DNA from: Pseudomonas sp. Seg1
GTDB lineage: Bacteria; Pseudomonadota; Gammaproteobacteria; Pseudomonadales; Pseudomonadaceae
DNA length: 64,000 nucleotides
Assembly: GCF_018326005.1 (NCBI RefSeq)
Contig: NZ_AP021903.1
Location: 3,009,501 to 3,073,500 of the forward strand
Reading direction: 5' to 3'
Part shown: in pieces, positions 8,081 through 15,367 of the stretch
How the letters are laid out: every line of letters starts with the position of its first letter
Numbering within the stretch: the stretch's first letter is position 1
The notes under the pieces: generated by a model
Told to the model about the DNA's origin: nothing
Database searches by the model: none
What the model saw: only the letters and a program-made list of their open reading frames with translations
Translations under genes and position numbers: made by a program

Positions 8081-8851
8081 TTACGTGTTTGCCTTGCGTC
8101 TGGCGTATTCCACCAGATCTTTTGGATAGACCATATGATCGATCTGGCTGTCGTCTATGCCGTACAGGAAAGCAATTGCTCCTGCTTCGATAGCCCAGTA
8201 ACCCACATGGCTGCCATCCTCGCCTTGCAAATGCGTGTCGTGCCAAGGGGCTTGAATGAAAGCTTCATACCATTGGTTGCAATACTCTCTCAGTCGCTCT
8301 GAGGACTGCTCTTTAGAGTCCACGTAGATGGCTTGTATCAGAGGGGTGTAGACGTCGTGATACCACTGGTCAACATCATGTCTGTTTGGCAGCACTTTTC
8401 TTAATAGGTCTTCGTATAGCGTGTCATCTCCGACATACCCCGCCTGATCAATCAAAACTACGAGTCGCTTCAGTAAATCGGTGCGGTCCAGGAGAATACA
8501 CAAGCCTATGACCTGAACACACTCTTCGTACTGATCCGGCCAGTCATCTATAGCAAGCGGAGATATTTGAGGTTCCTGTTCATAAATAGATAGTGTGTGC
8601 TGCCGTATTTCGTATTTTTCTATCAACTCCTCAAGCAACGGAATGAGGATTTCTATTTCCTCTCCCGCCGTATAGCAGGCGAAGATTTTGTCAAGCAGAA
8701 GATCTTGAAGATGGCGTGCTCGAAGCGACGCTTCTTGTTCAGGAGAATCTGATTTAAATTTATTGGTTTTGCAAAACTCAATAACTTCGTCGTACTCCTT
8801 CAAGAAGATTCTATAGTGACTTTCGCTATAGTATTTTTGCCTTTTATTCAC
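8081..8851 (-). CDS. PoNi-like immunity protein, array copy 4 (GTG start)
   Basis: A 256-residue paralogue, by eye about four residues in five identical to copy 5 next to it, and the two share the same leader (AAGGAAGAAAC before the start), so this pair is the youngest duplication in the array. GTG 8851 aligns with the ATG of copy 5; an ATG at 8878 lies in the untranslated leader by this comparison. It has DUF1910/DUF1911 motifs including ACYTAGEEI, QYEECVQVIGLCILL, DTLYEDLL, QAPWHDTHL and HMVYPKDLVEYAR. Differences from copy 5 cluster in the N-terminal half and in the RxLREYCNQWYEAF helix. Confidence 0.87.
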   Translation of the reverse strand: MNKRQKYYSESHYRIFLKEYDEVIEFCKTNKFKSDSPEQEASLRARHLQDLLLDKIFACYTAGEEIEILIPLLEELIEKYEIRQHTLSIYEQEPQISPLAIDDWPDQYEECVQVIGLCILLDRTDLLKRLVVLIDQAGYVGDDTLYEDLLRKVLPNRHDVDQWYHDVYTPLIQAIYVDSKEQSSERLREYCNQWYEAFIQAPWHDTHLQGEDGSHVGYWAIEAGAIAFLYGIDDSQIDHMVYPKDLVEYARRKANT

Positions 8852-8920
8852 GTTTCTTCCTTGGTTATAAAATTCCAAGCCTGTCTGGAATCTTATGCAC
8901 TCAGTGAGTAGCTTGATATG

Positions 8921-9694
8921 TCAGGCAGTCGATTTATTGTTTCGTGCATACTCGACCAAGTCCCTTGGATAAACCATATGGTCGATTTTGCTGTCGTCTA
9001 TGTCGTACAGGAAAGCAATTGCTCCTGCTTCGATAGCCCAATAGCCCACATAGTTACCTCTCTCACCTTGCAAATGATTGTCATGCCAGGGGGCTTGTAT
9101 GAAAGCGTCATACCATTGATTACAATACTCCCCAAGCAGTTCTGAGGATTTTTCTTTAGAGTCCACGTAGATAGCTTGTACCAAGGGTGTGTAGACGTCG
9201 TGATACCACTGATCAACATCATGTCTATTTGGTAGTGCTTTCTTCAATAAGTCTTCATATAGAGTGTCATCTCCGACATACCCTGCCTGATCTATCAAAA
9301 CTACAAATCGCTTCAATAAATCGGTTCGATTCAGCAGAATACACAAGCCTATTACCTGAACACATTCTTCGTACTGATCCGGCCAGTCATCTATTGCAAG
9401 CGGGGATATCTTCGGTGACTGTTCAAGGATTGATAACTTATATTGCAGTGTCTCGTATTTTTCAATCAATTCCTCAAGCAATGGAATGAGTGTGTCTATT
9501 TTCTCGCCCGCAGTGTAGCAGGCGAAGATTTTGTCAAGCAGAAGGCTTTGAAAATGGCTTGCTCGAAGCGACGCCTCTTCTTCAGGAGAGTCCGATTCAA
9601 ATGTGTTGGTTTTAGAGAATTCAATAGCTTCGTCGCACTCTTTCAAGAACGATCTATAGTGGCTTTCGCTGTAGTATTCTTGCCTTATGTTCAT
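8921..9694 (-). CDS. PoNi-like immunity protein, array copy 5
   Basis: A 257-residue paralogue, near twin of copy 4. ATG 9694 is preceded by AAGGAAGAAAC, the cleanest ribosome-binding site in the array. DUF1910 half: RQEYYSESHYRSF, ACYTAGEKI, then EYEECVQ-type core; DUF1911 half: DTLYEDLL, QWYHDVYTPL, QAPWHDNHL, HMVYPRDLVEYAR (an R replaces the usual K). The coding sequence is visibly richer in A/T than the genes outside the island, as in copies 3-8. Confidence 0.87.
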   Translation of the reverse strand: MNIRQEYYSESHYRSFLKECDEAIEFSKTNTFESDSPEEEASLRASHFQSLLLDKIFACYTAGEKIDTLIPLLEELIEKYETLQYKLSILEQSPKISPLAIDDWPDQYEECVQVIGLCILLNRTDLLKRFVVLIDQAGYVGDDTLYEDLLKKALPNRHDVDQWYHDVYTPLVQAIYVDSKEKSSELLGEYCNQWYDAFIQAPWHDNHLQGERGNYVGYWAIEAGAIAFLYDIDDSKIDHMVYPRDLVEYARNNKSTA

Positions 9695-9741
9695 GTTTCT
9701 TCCTTGGTCTTAAATTTTGAATATGTTATTTCTTTTCGCGC

Positions 9742-10533
9742 TCAGTTAACAACCTGAGACTCGTCACTCGCTCGATTGTCTCGTGCGTACTGAACCAAGT
9801 CTTTCGGATAAACCATATGATCTATTTTGCTGTCGTCTATGCCGTACAAAAAGGCGATAGCTCCTGCTTCGATAGCCCAATAACCTACATAGTTACCGTC
9901 TTCCCCTTGATGATGAGTATCGTGCCAAGGAGCTTGTTTGAAGGCTGGGTACCACTGACTGCAATATTTTTTAAGATGTTGGGTAGCCTCTTTTGCAGTT
10001 TCCGAATAAATCGCCTGTACCAGTGGGGAGTAAACGTCGTGATACCACTGGTCGATGTCGTGCCTGCCGGGTAAAACCTTGCAAAGCAAATCCTCATAGA
10101 GCGTATCTGTGCCTTTATAGCCCGCGTTGTCTATTAGCACTACAAATCGTTTTAGGAGGTCTGTGCGATGTAATAAAATACAAAACCCTATAACTTGAAC
10201 GCATTCTTCATATTGGTAGGGGTAGTCGCCAATCGCCAACGGTGATATTTCAGGAATCTGTTCGTTCTTTGCCAGTTTGTCCTGATATATTTCGTATTTT
10301 TCGATCACATCCTCGAGCAGTGGAGGTAGTTCGGATATCTCTCTTCCCGCCGTGTACGTCGCTATCAGCTCATTCAAGGCCTGGCGTTGGAAAAACCTGG
10401 AACGAAGCATTTCCTCTTCTTCGAACGAGTCTGATTTAAATTTTCTTGTGCGATAAAAATCGTTAGCTTGGTCATGCGCACTTATAAAAATGCAGAAGTG
10501 ATTTTCACTGTAAAATTTTTGTCTCTGTTTCAT
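9742..10533 (-). CDS. PoNi-like immunity protein, array copy 6
   Basis: A 263-residue paralogue. ATG 10533 gives MKQRQKFYSENH, aligned to the other starts; the frame stays open to 10650 through the end of the DUF3396 gene, which I reject. Motifs: TYTAGREI, YQYEECVQVIGFCILLHRTDLL, DTLYEDLL, QWYHDVYSPL, QAPWHDTHH, HMVYPKDLVQYAR. The middle segment reads IGDYPYQYEE where all others have IDDW, a change at an otherwise fixed position. It lies 55 bases downstream of the intact DUF3396 gene. Confidence 0.86.
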   Translation of the reverse strand: MKQRQKFYSENHFCIFISAHDQANDFYRTRKFKSDSFEEEEMLRSRFFQRQALNELIATYTAGREISELPPLLEDVIEKYEIYQDKLAKNEQIPEISPLAIGDYPYQYEECVQVIGFCILLHRTDLLKRFVVLIDNAGYKGTDTLYEDLLCKVLPGRHDIDQWYHDVYSPLVQAIYSETAKEATQHLKKYCSQWYPAFKQAPWHDTHHQGEDGNYVGYWAIEAGAIAFLYGIDDSKIDHMVYPKDLVQYARDNRASDESQVVN

Positions 10534-10588
10534 GTTATTAGTCAATATCTTATTAAGTTGACTTTGTGTGAGATGGGTAGTTGATGGT

Positions 10589-11527
10589 TTATTCCTGATC
10601 AAAGCGGGCGTACCATCGCTTGGTACTTTCTTCCTCGAAGCAATTTCCATGAGGAGAGTAATGGTGAATTTGATCCGGTTCTGGAATACGCACTGGCTTT
10701 AATATTTTGTTTACTGCAATGTAAGCATCGAGCTTATCTCTTCCTTCGGCGCCGAGTTGCGGGTACTCACCTGCTTGAATTATCAGTCCATTGTCATAGC
10801 TGACAAAATCAATGTCACTACGGCTACTTAGCTTCTGGCGCAAAACGGGTTCCCCGCCAAGGCTCGCAATAAACGAATTCCCGATTATGGTTTGCCAGTT
10901 AACGCCTTTTATATGATCGATAAGCTCGGAGGCCAAACTGTGAGGCATTGAATCAACATCCAGGCCGGTGTATTTTTGTGCAAGTTCATACTCGATAGGC
11001 ATATAACTATCATAGTCGAACGGAAGTGCCGTGGATAATCCACCGTAACCATGCTCTGCTTCGACTTGGTTGCACAGGTATTTTACCCAGGTCCTGTACG
11101 TGGTCAGCCCCTCGTCTGATGCAATGAAGTCCCAGGGGAGAACTAGTTTTATATACGAGCGGTCGCTGTCTTCATGAACTTCGCGAGAGTTAAGCACGGA
11201 TATCTCATAATCCGCAGCTTCTTTAGTGCTCGATGCACTCGTTAGGTGCAATTCGCACCGTTCATTACCAGATGATGAGCGAATTTTGGTGAATGCTTTT
11301 TCTAGTGACTCCGAGGTCAGTTGTTTGTAGCTATCCTGAAGTAAGCCGTTAAGGTGTGCTCGAAATTCGTCATTGAATTTTCCAAAGCAATCAATAATCT
11401 TCAGTTTTTTTCCTGCTGTGTAGCCTTCTTTAAAGTATAAAGTGATGATGATACCCAGTTTTGCAACGGGCGTTCCATCGGGAAGTTCGAAGGACAAATC
11501 TGCGGCGTGTTGTTCAAGATTTTTCAT
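10589..11527 (-). CDS. DUF3396 type VI immunity family protein (TsiV-like)
   Basis: A 312-residue cytosolic protein of the DUF3396 family. Members act as immunity proteins in T6SS loci, for example the TsiV proteins that block VRR-Nuc nuclease effectors in Salmonella. Diagnostic blocks: GIIITLYFKEGY near the N-terminus, a conserved VLPWDF segment, AEHGYGGLSTALPFDYDSYMP in the middle, HIKGVNW, and the C-terminal GNCFEEESTKRWYARFD. ATG 11527 begins MKNLEQHAADLSFELPDGTPV. No TseV-type effector is visible in the window, so like the PoNi genes it appears orphaned. Confidence 0.85.
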   Translation of the reverse strand: MKNLEQHAADLSFELPDGTPVAKLGIIITLYFKEGYTAGKKLKIIDCFGKFNDEFRAHLNGLLQDSYKQLTSESLEKAFTKIRSSSGNERCELHLTSASSTKEAADYEISVLNSREVHEDSDRSYIKLVLPWDFIASDEGLTTYRTWVKYLCNQVEAEHGYGGLSTALPFDYDSYMPIEYELAQKYTGLDVDSMPHSLASELIDHIKGVNWQTIIGNSFIASLGGEPVLRQKLSSRSDIDFVSYDNGLIIQAGEYPQLGAEGRDKLDAYIAVNKILKPVRIPEPDQIHHYSPHGNCFEEESTKRWYARFDQE

Positions 11528-11555
11528 TATTTAACTCACGATGGTTTTCGATGCT

Positions 11556-12519
11556 TCATTTCGAGTCGTTATCATCTTGATCAAAGCGAGCATACCAGCG
11601 TGCGGTGCTGTCTTCTTCGAAGCAGTTACCGTAAGGCGAGTATGTATGCAATTGATTTGGTGCAGGGATCCGCAGCGGTTTAAAAACGCGATTCACTGCC
11701 ACATACGCAGCCGGCAATGGTTCATTTATGGGGCCCAAGTCCGGAAACTCACCGGCGCGAACTATCAAACCGTATTGGTATTTCATTACCTCTATATCGC
11801 CGCGACCGCTAAACGCATGACTGATTGCATCTACGCCACCCAAATGTTCAGAAAATTGATCGCCTACGACGGTATACCAGTTCACACCTTTAATATGATC
11901 GAGGAGTTCTCGTTTGAAATTAGTTACCAAAGAGTCAACTTCAAGACCGGTGAACTGCTGGGCCAATTGGAACTCCATGGGCATGTAGCTATCGAAGTCA
12001 AACGGTAGGATGCTGGAAAGTCCGCCATACCCATGCTCAGCCTTAACTTGATCAGCTAAGTAAACAAGCCAGTTGTTATAACGTGCCGCACCATCGGGTT
12101 CTTTTAATATACTCCATGGTAGCGTCATTTTTAGAAATGAGCGTCTTTGATCACCATGTACTTCAAAAGAATTCAGTGCGGTTAGACTATACTCGGCGGC
12201 TTCGTTGGCGTTAGTGGCACTACTGATGTGCCATTCGTATTGTTCATTTGGGCCCGTGTCGAGAATTTTTGAGGTTTTTGTTATTGAAATTTGTACCATT
12301 TAGTCTTTTGTAACGGTTATCGAACTGACCTTTTAAGTGTTGGCCAAACTCTTCCTTGAAACGTGCGAAACACTGCATGACAGCTTCTTTGCTCTGCCGT
12401 AAATAGCCTTCTTTAAAGTAAAAAGTCGCAATCAGTCCCAATCTGATAACCGGTGTACTATCCGGTAATTCAAATGTCAGGTCGGATGCACGCTCGGTCA
12501 ATTTTTCCAGTGAGTTCAT
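11556..12519 (-). pseudogene. Frameshifted DUF3396 immunity gene
   Basis: A second DUF3396 gene, parallel to the intact copy at 10589-11527 but split into two frames. The 5' part (ATG 12519) encodes LTFELPDSTPVIRLGL and YFKEGYLRQSKEA, ends in the wrong frame, and the 3' part (to 11556) encodes the rest through AEHGYGGLSSILPFDFDSYMP and RWYARFDQDDNDSK. The frames overlap at 12244-12299, where two five-base T runs (12266-12270 and 12275-12279; A runs in the mRNA) are the likely site of a one-base slip. The 3' part is undamaged for over 240 codons, so the mutation is recent, a sequencing error, or a tolerated slip site. Confidence 0.8.
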
Positions 12520-12602
12520 AGGATTTCTCTTTTGTCCGCAAGATAATGCCTGTGTGCTTTGCTCAAAGCATGAAAACAGACCTAAGCGAATCGGAGATCC
12601 GC

Positions 12603-13544
12603 TTATTCATCTCCTGACCAATACCAGATAGTGTCTTCCCAAGCTAAGTCTTTATACTTCTGCATGATTTCGCCTTGGTTAAAGTAACGGCGAGAATCTG
12701 CCTCAGCCGGAGTAAACCAGAATCCTGCTTTACTGCATGGTTGACCAGCGTCTATGCGAGCAACCTGAAATTTATTGGATACTTGATGATTTCTTGCGTA
12801 TTCAACCAGTTCTTTCGGATAAACCATGTGGTCTATATCGCGATCATCAATGCCGTAAAGAAACGCTACTGCTCCTGCTTCCAATGCCCAATATCCACAG
12901 TAGCTACTTTCATCGCCTTGTTTGTGAGAGTCATGCCAAGGTGCTTGTTTGAACGCTGGATACCATCTTTCGCAGTATTTTTTTAACAGATTTGAGGCTT
13001 CGCTTTTATCCTCTTCGTAAATAGCGAGGACTAGAGGTGTATAGACGTCGTGATACCAACGGTCAACATCGTATCGGTCAGGTAATAGTTTGCAAAGTAG
13101 GTCTTCATACAGTGTGTCATCACCGCCATAGCCTGCGGGGTCGATTAGCGCAACAAAACGCCTTAGCAAGTCGGTTCGGTGAAGGAGTATGCATAGACTA
13201 AAAACCTGGACGCACTCCTCGTATTGGTCTAGCCAATCATCAATTGTCAATGGTGTTATGTTGGGGATCCCTTCATAGATTGCTAATTTCTTCTGTAGTA
13301 GTTCGTAGCTGTTTATGAGGCTTTCCATCAGTGGGATGAGATTGTTTATTTCGTCTCCCGCGGTATAGCAAATGAGTATTTCTTTAAATATTAGTTTTTG
13401 GAAGTGTCGGGCTCGAAGAGATTTTTCTTGATCTTCCGAGTCTGCTTGAAATGTGTTTTTCTCAAAAAATGCTGTTGTTTTTTCTTTGTTCTTGAAGAAA
13501 TTTTGATAGCGGTTTTCGCTCAAATACTGTTGTCTTCTATGCAT
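12603..13544 (-). CDS. PoNi-like immunity protein with extra C-terminal module, array copy 7
   Basis: A 313-residue paralogue, about 50 longer than the others. Residues 1-255 are a standard DUF1910/DUF1911 protein (CYTAGDEI, DTLYEDLL, RWYHDVYTPL, QAPWHDSH, HMVYPKELVEYAR). A short module follows: RIDAGQPCSKAGFWFTP, SRRYFNQGEIM and DTIWYWSGDE. This C-x3-G-x-W-F-T-P / S-R-R-x-F-x-x-G-E pattern is one I associate with Imm71/Imm72-type immunity proteins; I am moderately sure. Fusion of two immunity-type parts may widen or shift specificity. ATG 13544 lies three bases after the stop of copy 8. Confidence 0.85.
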   Translation of the reverse strand: MHRRQQYLSENRYQNFFKNKEKTTAFFEKNTFQADSEDQEKSLRARHFQKLIFKEILICYTAGDEINNLIPLMESLINSYELLQKKLAIYEGIPNITPLTIDDWLDQYEECVQVFSLCILLHRTDLLRRFVALIDPAGYGGDDTLYEDLLCKLLPDRYDVDRWYHDVYTPLVLAIYEEDKSEASNLLKKYCERWYPAFKQAPWHDSHKQGDESSYCGYWALEAGAVAFLYGIDDRDIDHMVYPKELVEYARNHQVSNKFQVARIDAGQPCSKAGFWFTPAEADSRRYFNQGEIMQKYKDLAWEDTIWYWSGDE

Positions 13545-13547
13545 CTT

Positions 13548-14339
13548 TCAAGCACCAACCCGCGATTTTTTCGTGTTTTGCTGGTTTCGGGCGTATGTGA
13601 CGAGGTCTTTTGGATAAACCATATGATCGATTTTGCTGTCATCTATGTCATACAAAAAGGCGATCGCTCCAGCCTCGAATGCCCAGTATCCAACGTAGTT
13701 TCCTTCTTCACCCTGCAGGTGAGTATCATGCCAAGGTGCTTGTTCAAAGGCCGAATACCATTGATTGCAGTATCTTTGCAGAAAATTTGTAGCCTCTTCT
13801 CTTGTTTTTGCATATATGGCTTGTACTAGCGGTGAATAAACATCGTGATACCATTGGTCTACGTCAGTTCTGCAAGGCAGTATTTTGCAGAGTAAATCTT
13901 CGTATAGCGTGTCGTCGCCAGCATATCCTGCATTGTCTATCAACTTAACAAAGCGAGTTAGCAGGTCTGTGCGATGCAATAGGATGCAGAGACCTACGAT
14001 TTGTACGCACTCTTCATATTCGTGTGGCCAGTCGTCTATTGCTAACGGTGAAATTTCTGGGGATTGTTCCGATACCGCTAGTGCCGCCTGCCGGATTTCA
14101 TATTTTTCAATCAGGTATTCCAATTGTGGAATCAGCGAAGAAATTTCTTCGCCTGCTGTATACATGGCTGTTAGCTTTCGAAGTGCTAAACGTTGAGCGA
14201 ATCTTGAGCGAAGTGTCGCTTCACCTTCGGGGTTGTCGGACTTGAATTTAGTCGTATTTAAAAGCTCGACAGCATCGGCATGCTCTTTTAAGAAGTTGTT
14301 GTAGTGGGCCTCATTAAAGAATTTTTGTCTATTTTTCAT
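13548..14339 (-). CDS. PoNi-like immunity protein, array copy 8
   Basis: A 263-residue paralogue and the first of the array in transcription order. ATG 14339 starts MKNRQKFFNEAHYNNF. Motifs: MYTAGEEI, EYEECVQIVGLCILLHRTDLL, DTLYEDLL, QWYHDVYSPL, QAPWHDTHL, HMVYPKDLVTYAR. It is separated from the upstream DUF2931 gene by 139 bases that contain a DUF3396 gene remnant, and from copy 7 by three bases, so copies 7 and 8 are certainly cotranscribed. Confidence 0.86.
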   Translation of the reverse strand: MKNRQKFFNEAHYNNFLKEHADAVELLNTTKFKSDNPEGEATLRSRFAQRLALRKLTAMYTAGEEISSLIPQLEYLIEKYEIRQAALAVSEQSPEISPLAIDDWPHEYEECVQIVGLCILLHRTDLLTRFVKLIDNAGYAGDDTLYEDLLCKILPCRTDVDQWYHDVYSPLVQAIYAKTREEATNFLQRYCNQWYSAFEQAPWHDTHLQGEEGNYVGYWAFEAGAIAFLYDIDDSKIDHMVYPKDLVTYARNQQNTKKSRVGA

Positions 14340-14372
14340 TTTTACGATTCAACTTATGCAGATCTAATGTGC

Positions 14373-14464
14373 CAAGTTTTTTATCAAAACGCCCGAAAGC
14401 TCAAATGACAAATTTTCGGCGCGATGTTCAAGGTTTTTCCTACTTTACTCACGATGGTTCTCGA
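14373..14464 (-). pseudogene. Remnant of the 5' end of a DUF3396 gene
   Basis: Read on the minus strand from 14441 this stretch gives RKNLEHRAENLSFELSGVL, matching the first residues of the intact DUF3396 protein (KNLEQHAADLSFELPDGTP). The ATG has become AGG, and the frame stops after about 25 codons. DNA similarity continues upstream of the old start (a shared CTCACGATGGTTTTCGA-like block, also at about 11533-11550). It is what remains of a third DUF3396 copy, deleted by recombination between array units. Confidence 0.7.
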
Positions 14465-14478
14465 CCCTCCGGTGCCTT

Positions 14479-15135
14479 TCAGCGCTCCCATGAGTTGTAT
14501 GGCACGCCGAATTTTTCAACATAGGATTTGGATTCCTTGGAGAGAGAGTCATATTCTCCTCCAGACTTACCCTCGTAGGGGCCTCGAGGGTCTATCTCAG
14601 CTTTAATCTTTGCCACTTCGACGGAGGTCATGCAGGGGCCTGCGACCCAAACTTTAGCAATTCCTCCGGGAACGAGGTGGACTGTAATTGATTGACGATA
14701 TCCGGTGAACCATTTTCCGTCCGCCGCACAAAATACCTTTTCACCCTGACGCATGAGTTCCCTGGTCGAGTCAGAGATATCAATTTCCATCTTGTAGGTT
14801 TGCGGCTCAACTAGAGACTGCCAACGTACATATATTTTTTTTGGAAGGTCGGCTCCTGTAACGTATTTACCGCCTCCAATGCCAGCTTTTTTAGGCCAGC
14901 CTCGTGGATCTCCGGAATTGTTTGGAGGCGTCTGCAATGACGCGACGCCGCTCATCGCGCGCCTGAACACTTCGCCTCGAATATCTATTACATCTGCCGT
15001 TTCGATCCAGACTTCCATATAGTCGGGAGCAGAAAATCCAAGATGCCACCTATCGTATGGTAAAGCCCCACTGTAAAATTGAATGCATCCCGCAAGCAGT
15101 AATGCAGCAAATATAGGTGTTAAGTATTTACTCAT
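14479..15135 (-). CDS. DUF2931-type lipoprotein, candidate immunity protein of the lipase
   Basis: A 218-residue lipoprotein: the N-terminal signal ends in LLLAGC (lipobox), so it should be anchored in the periplasm. The mature part has the DUF2931 pattern, including WHLGFSAPDYMEVWIETADV near the start, a K-I-Y-V-R-W-Q-S-L segment and the end GGIAKVWVAGPCMTSVEVAKI. DUF2931 proteins are often encoded beside T6SS effectors. Lying directly downstream of the lipase, 232 bases away, it is a good candidate for lipase immunity in the periplasm; that role is inference. Confidence 0.72.
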   Translation of the reverse strand: MSKYLTPIFAALLLAGCIQFYSGALPYDRWHLGFSAPDYMEVWIETADVIDIRGEVFRRAMSGVASLQTPPNNSGDPRGWPKKAGIGGGKYVTGADLPKKIYVRWQSLVEPQTYKMEIDISDSTRELMRQGEKVFCAADGKWFTGYRQSITVHLVPGGIAKVWVAGPCMTSVEVAKIKAEIDPRGPYEGKSGGEYDSLSKESKSYVEKFGVPYNSWER

Positions 15136-15272
15136 TCGGGGGGTACCATGTGCAGCAGATTATCGATTGGCTTACTGATAAGTTACGTGTTGTACTCAAT
15201 CAAATAGAGAATGTTATGGTTTGTGCATTAGTTACTAGCTTCTCAAAGAGTAGCGCTTTATTTTTCCGATGC

Positions 15273-15304
15273 GCTCTCAACTGTTCATCAGTCCAGTTGA
15301 GAGC
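15273..15304. other. Perfect stem-loop between lipase and DUF2931 genes
   Basis: GCTCTCAACTG (15273-15283) and CAGTTGAGAGC (15294-15304) form an 11-bp perfect stem with a 10-base loop. It is not followed by a T-tract on the minus strand, so it may be a processing or stabilising hairpin. The following 130 bases up to the DUF2931 start are AT-rich and may hold an internal promoter; I cannot assign boxes with confidence. Confidence 0.5.
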
Positions 15305-15367
15305 CTCTTCGAATTTATTACCTCATTACCACAATTTTTCTCGATTAACGCCAAGGTTAAAATCGCA

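Noticed and set aside
4356..14339. Array read as a CRISPR or mobile-element repeat region
   Set aside because: The repeated unit is a whole coding gene of about 0.8 kb with diverged copies, not short direct repeats with spacers. No transposase is present.
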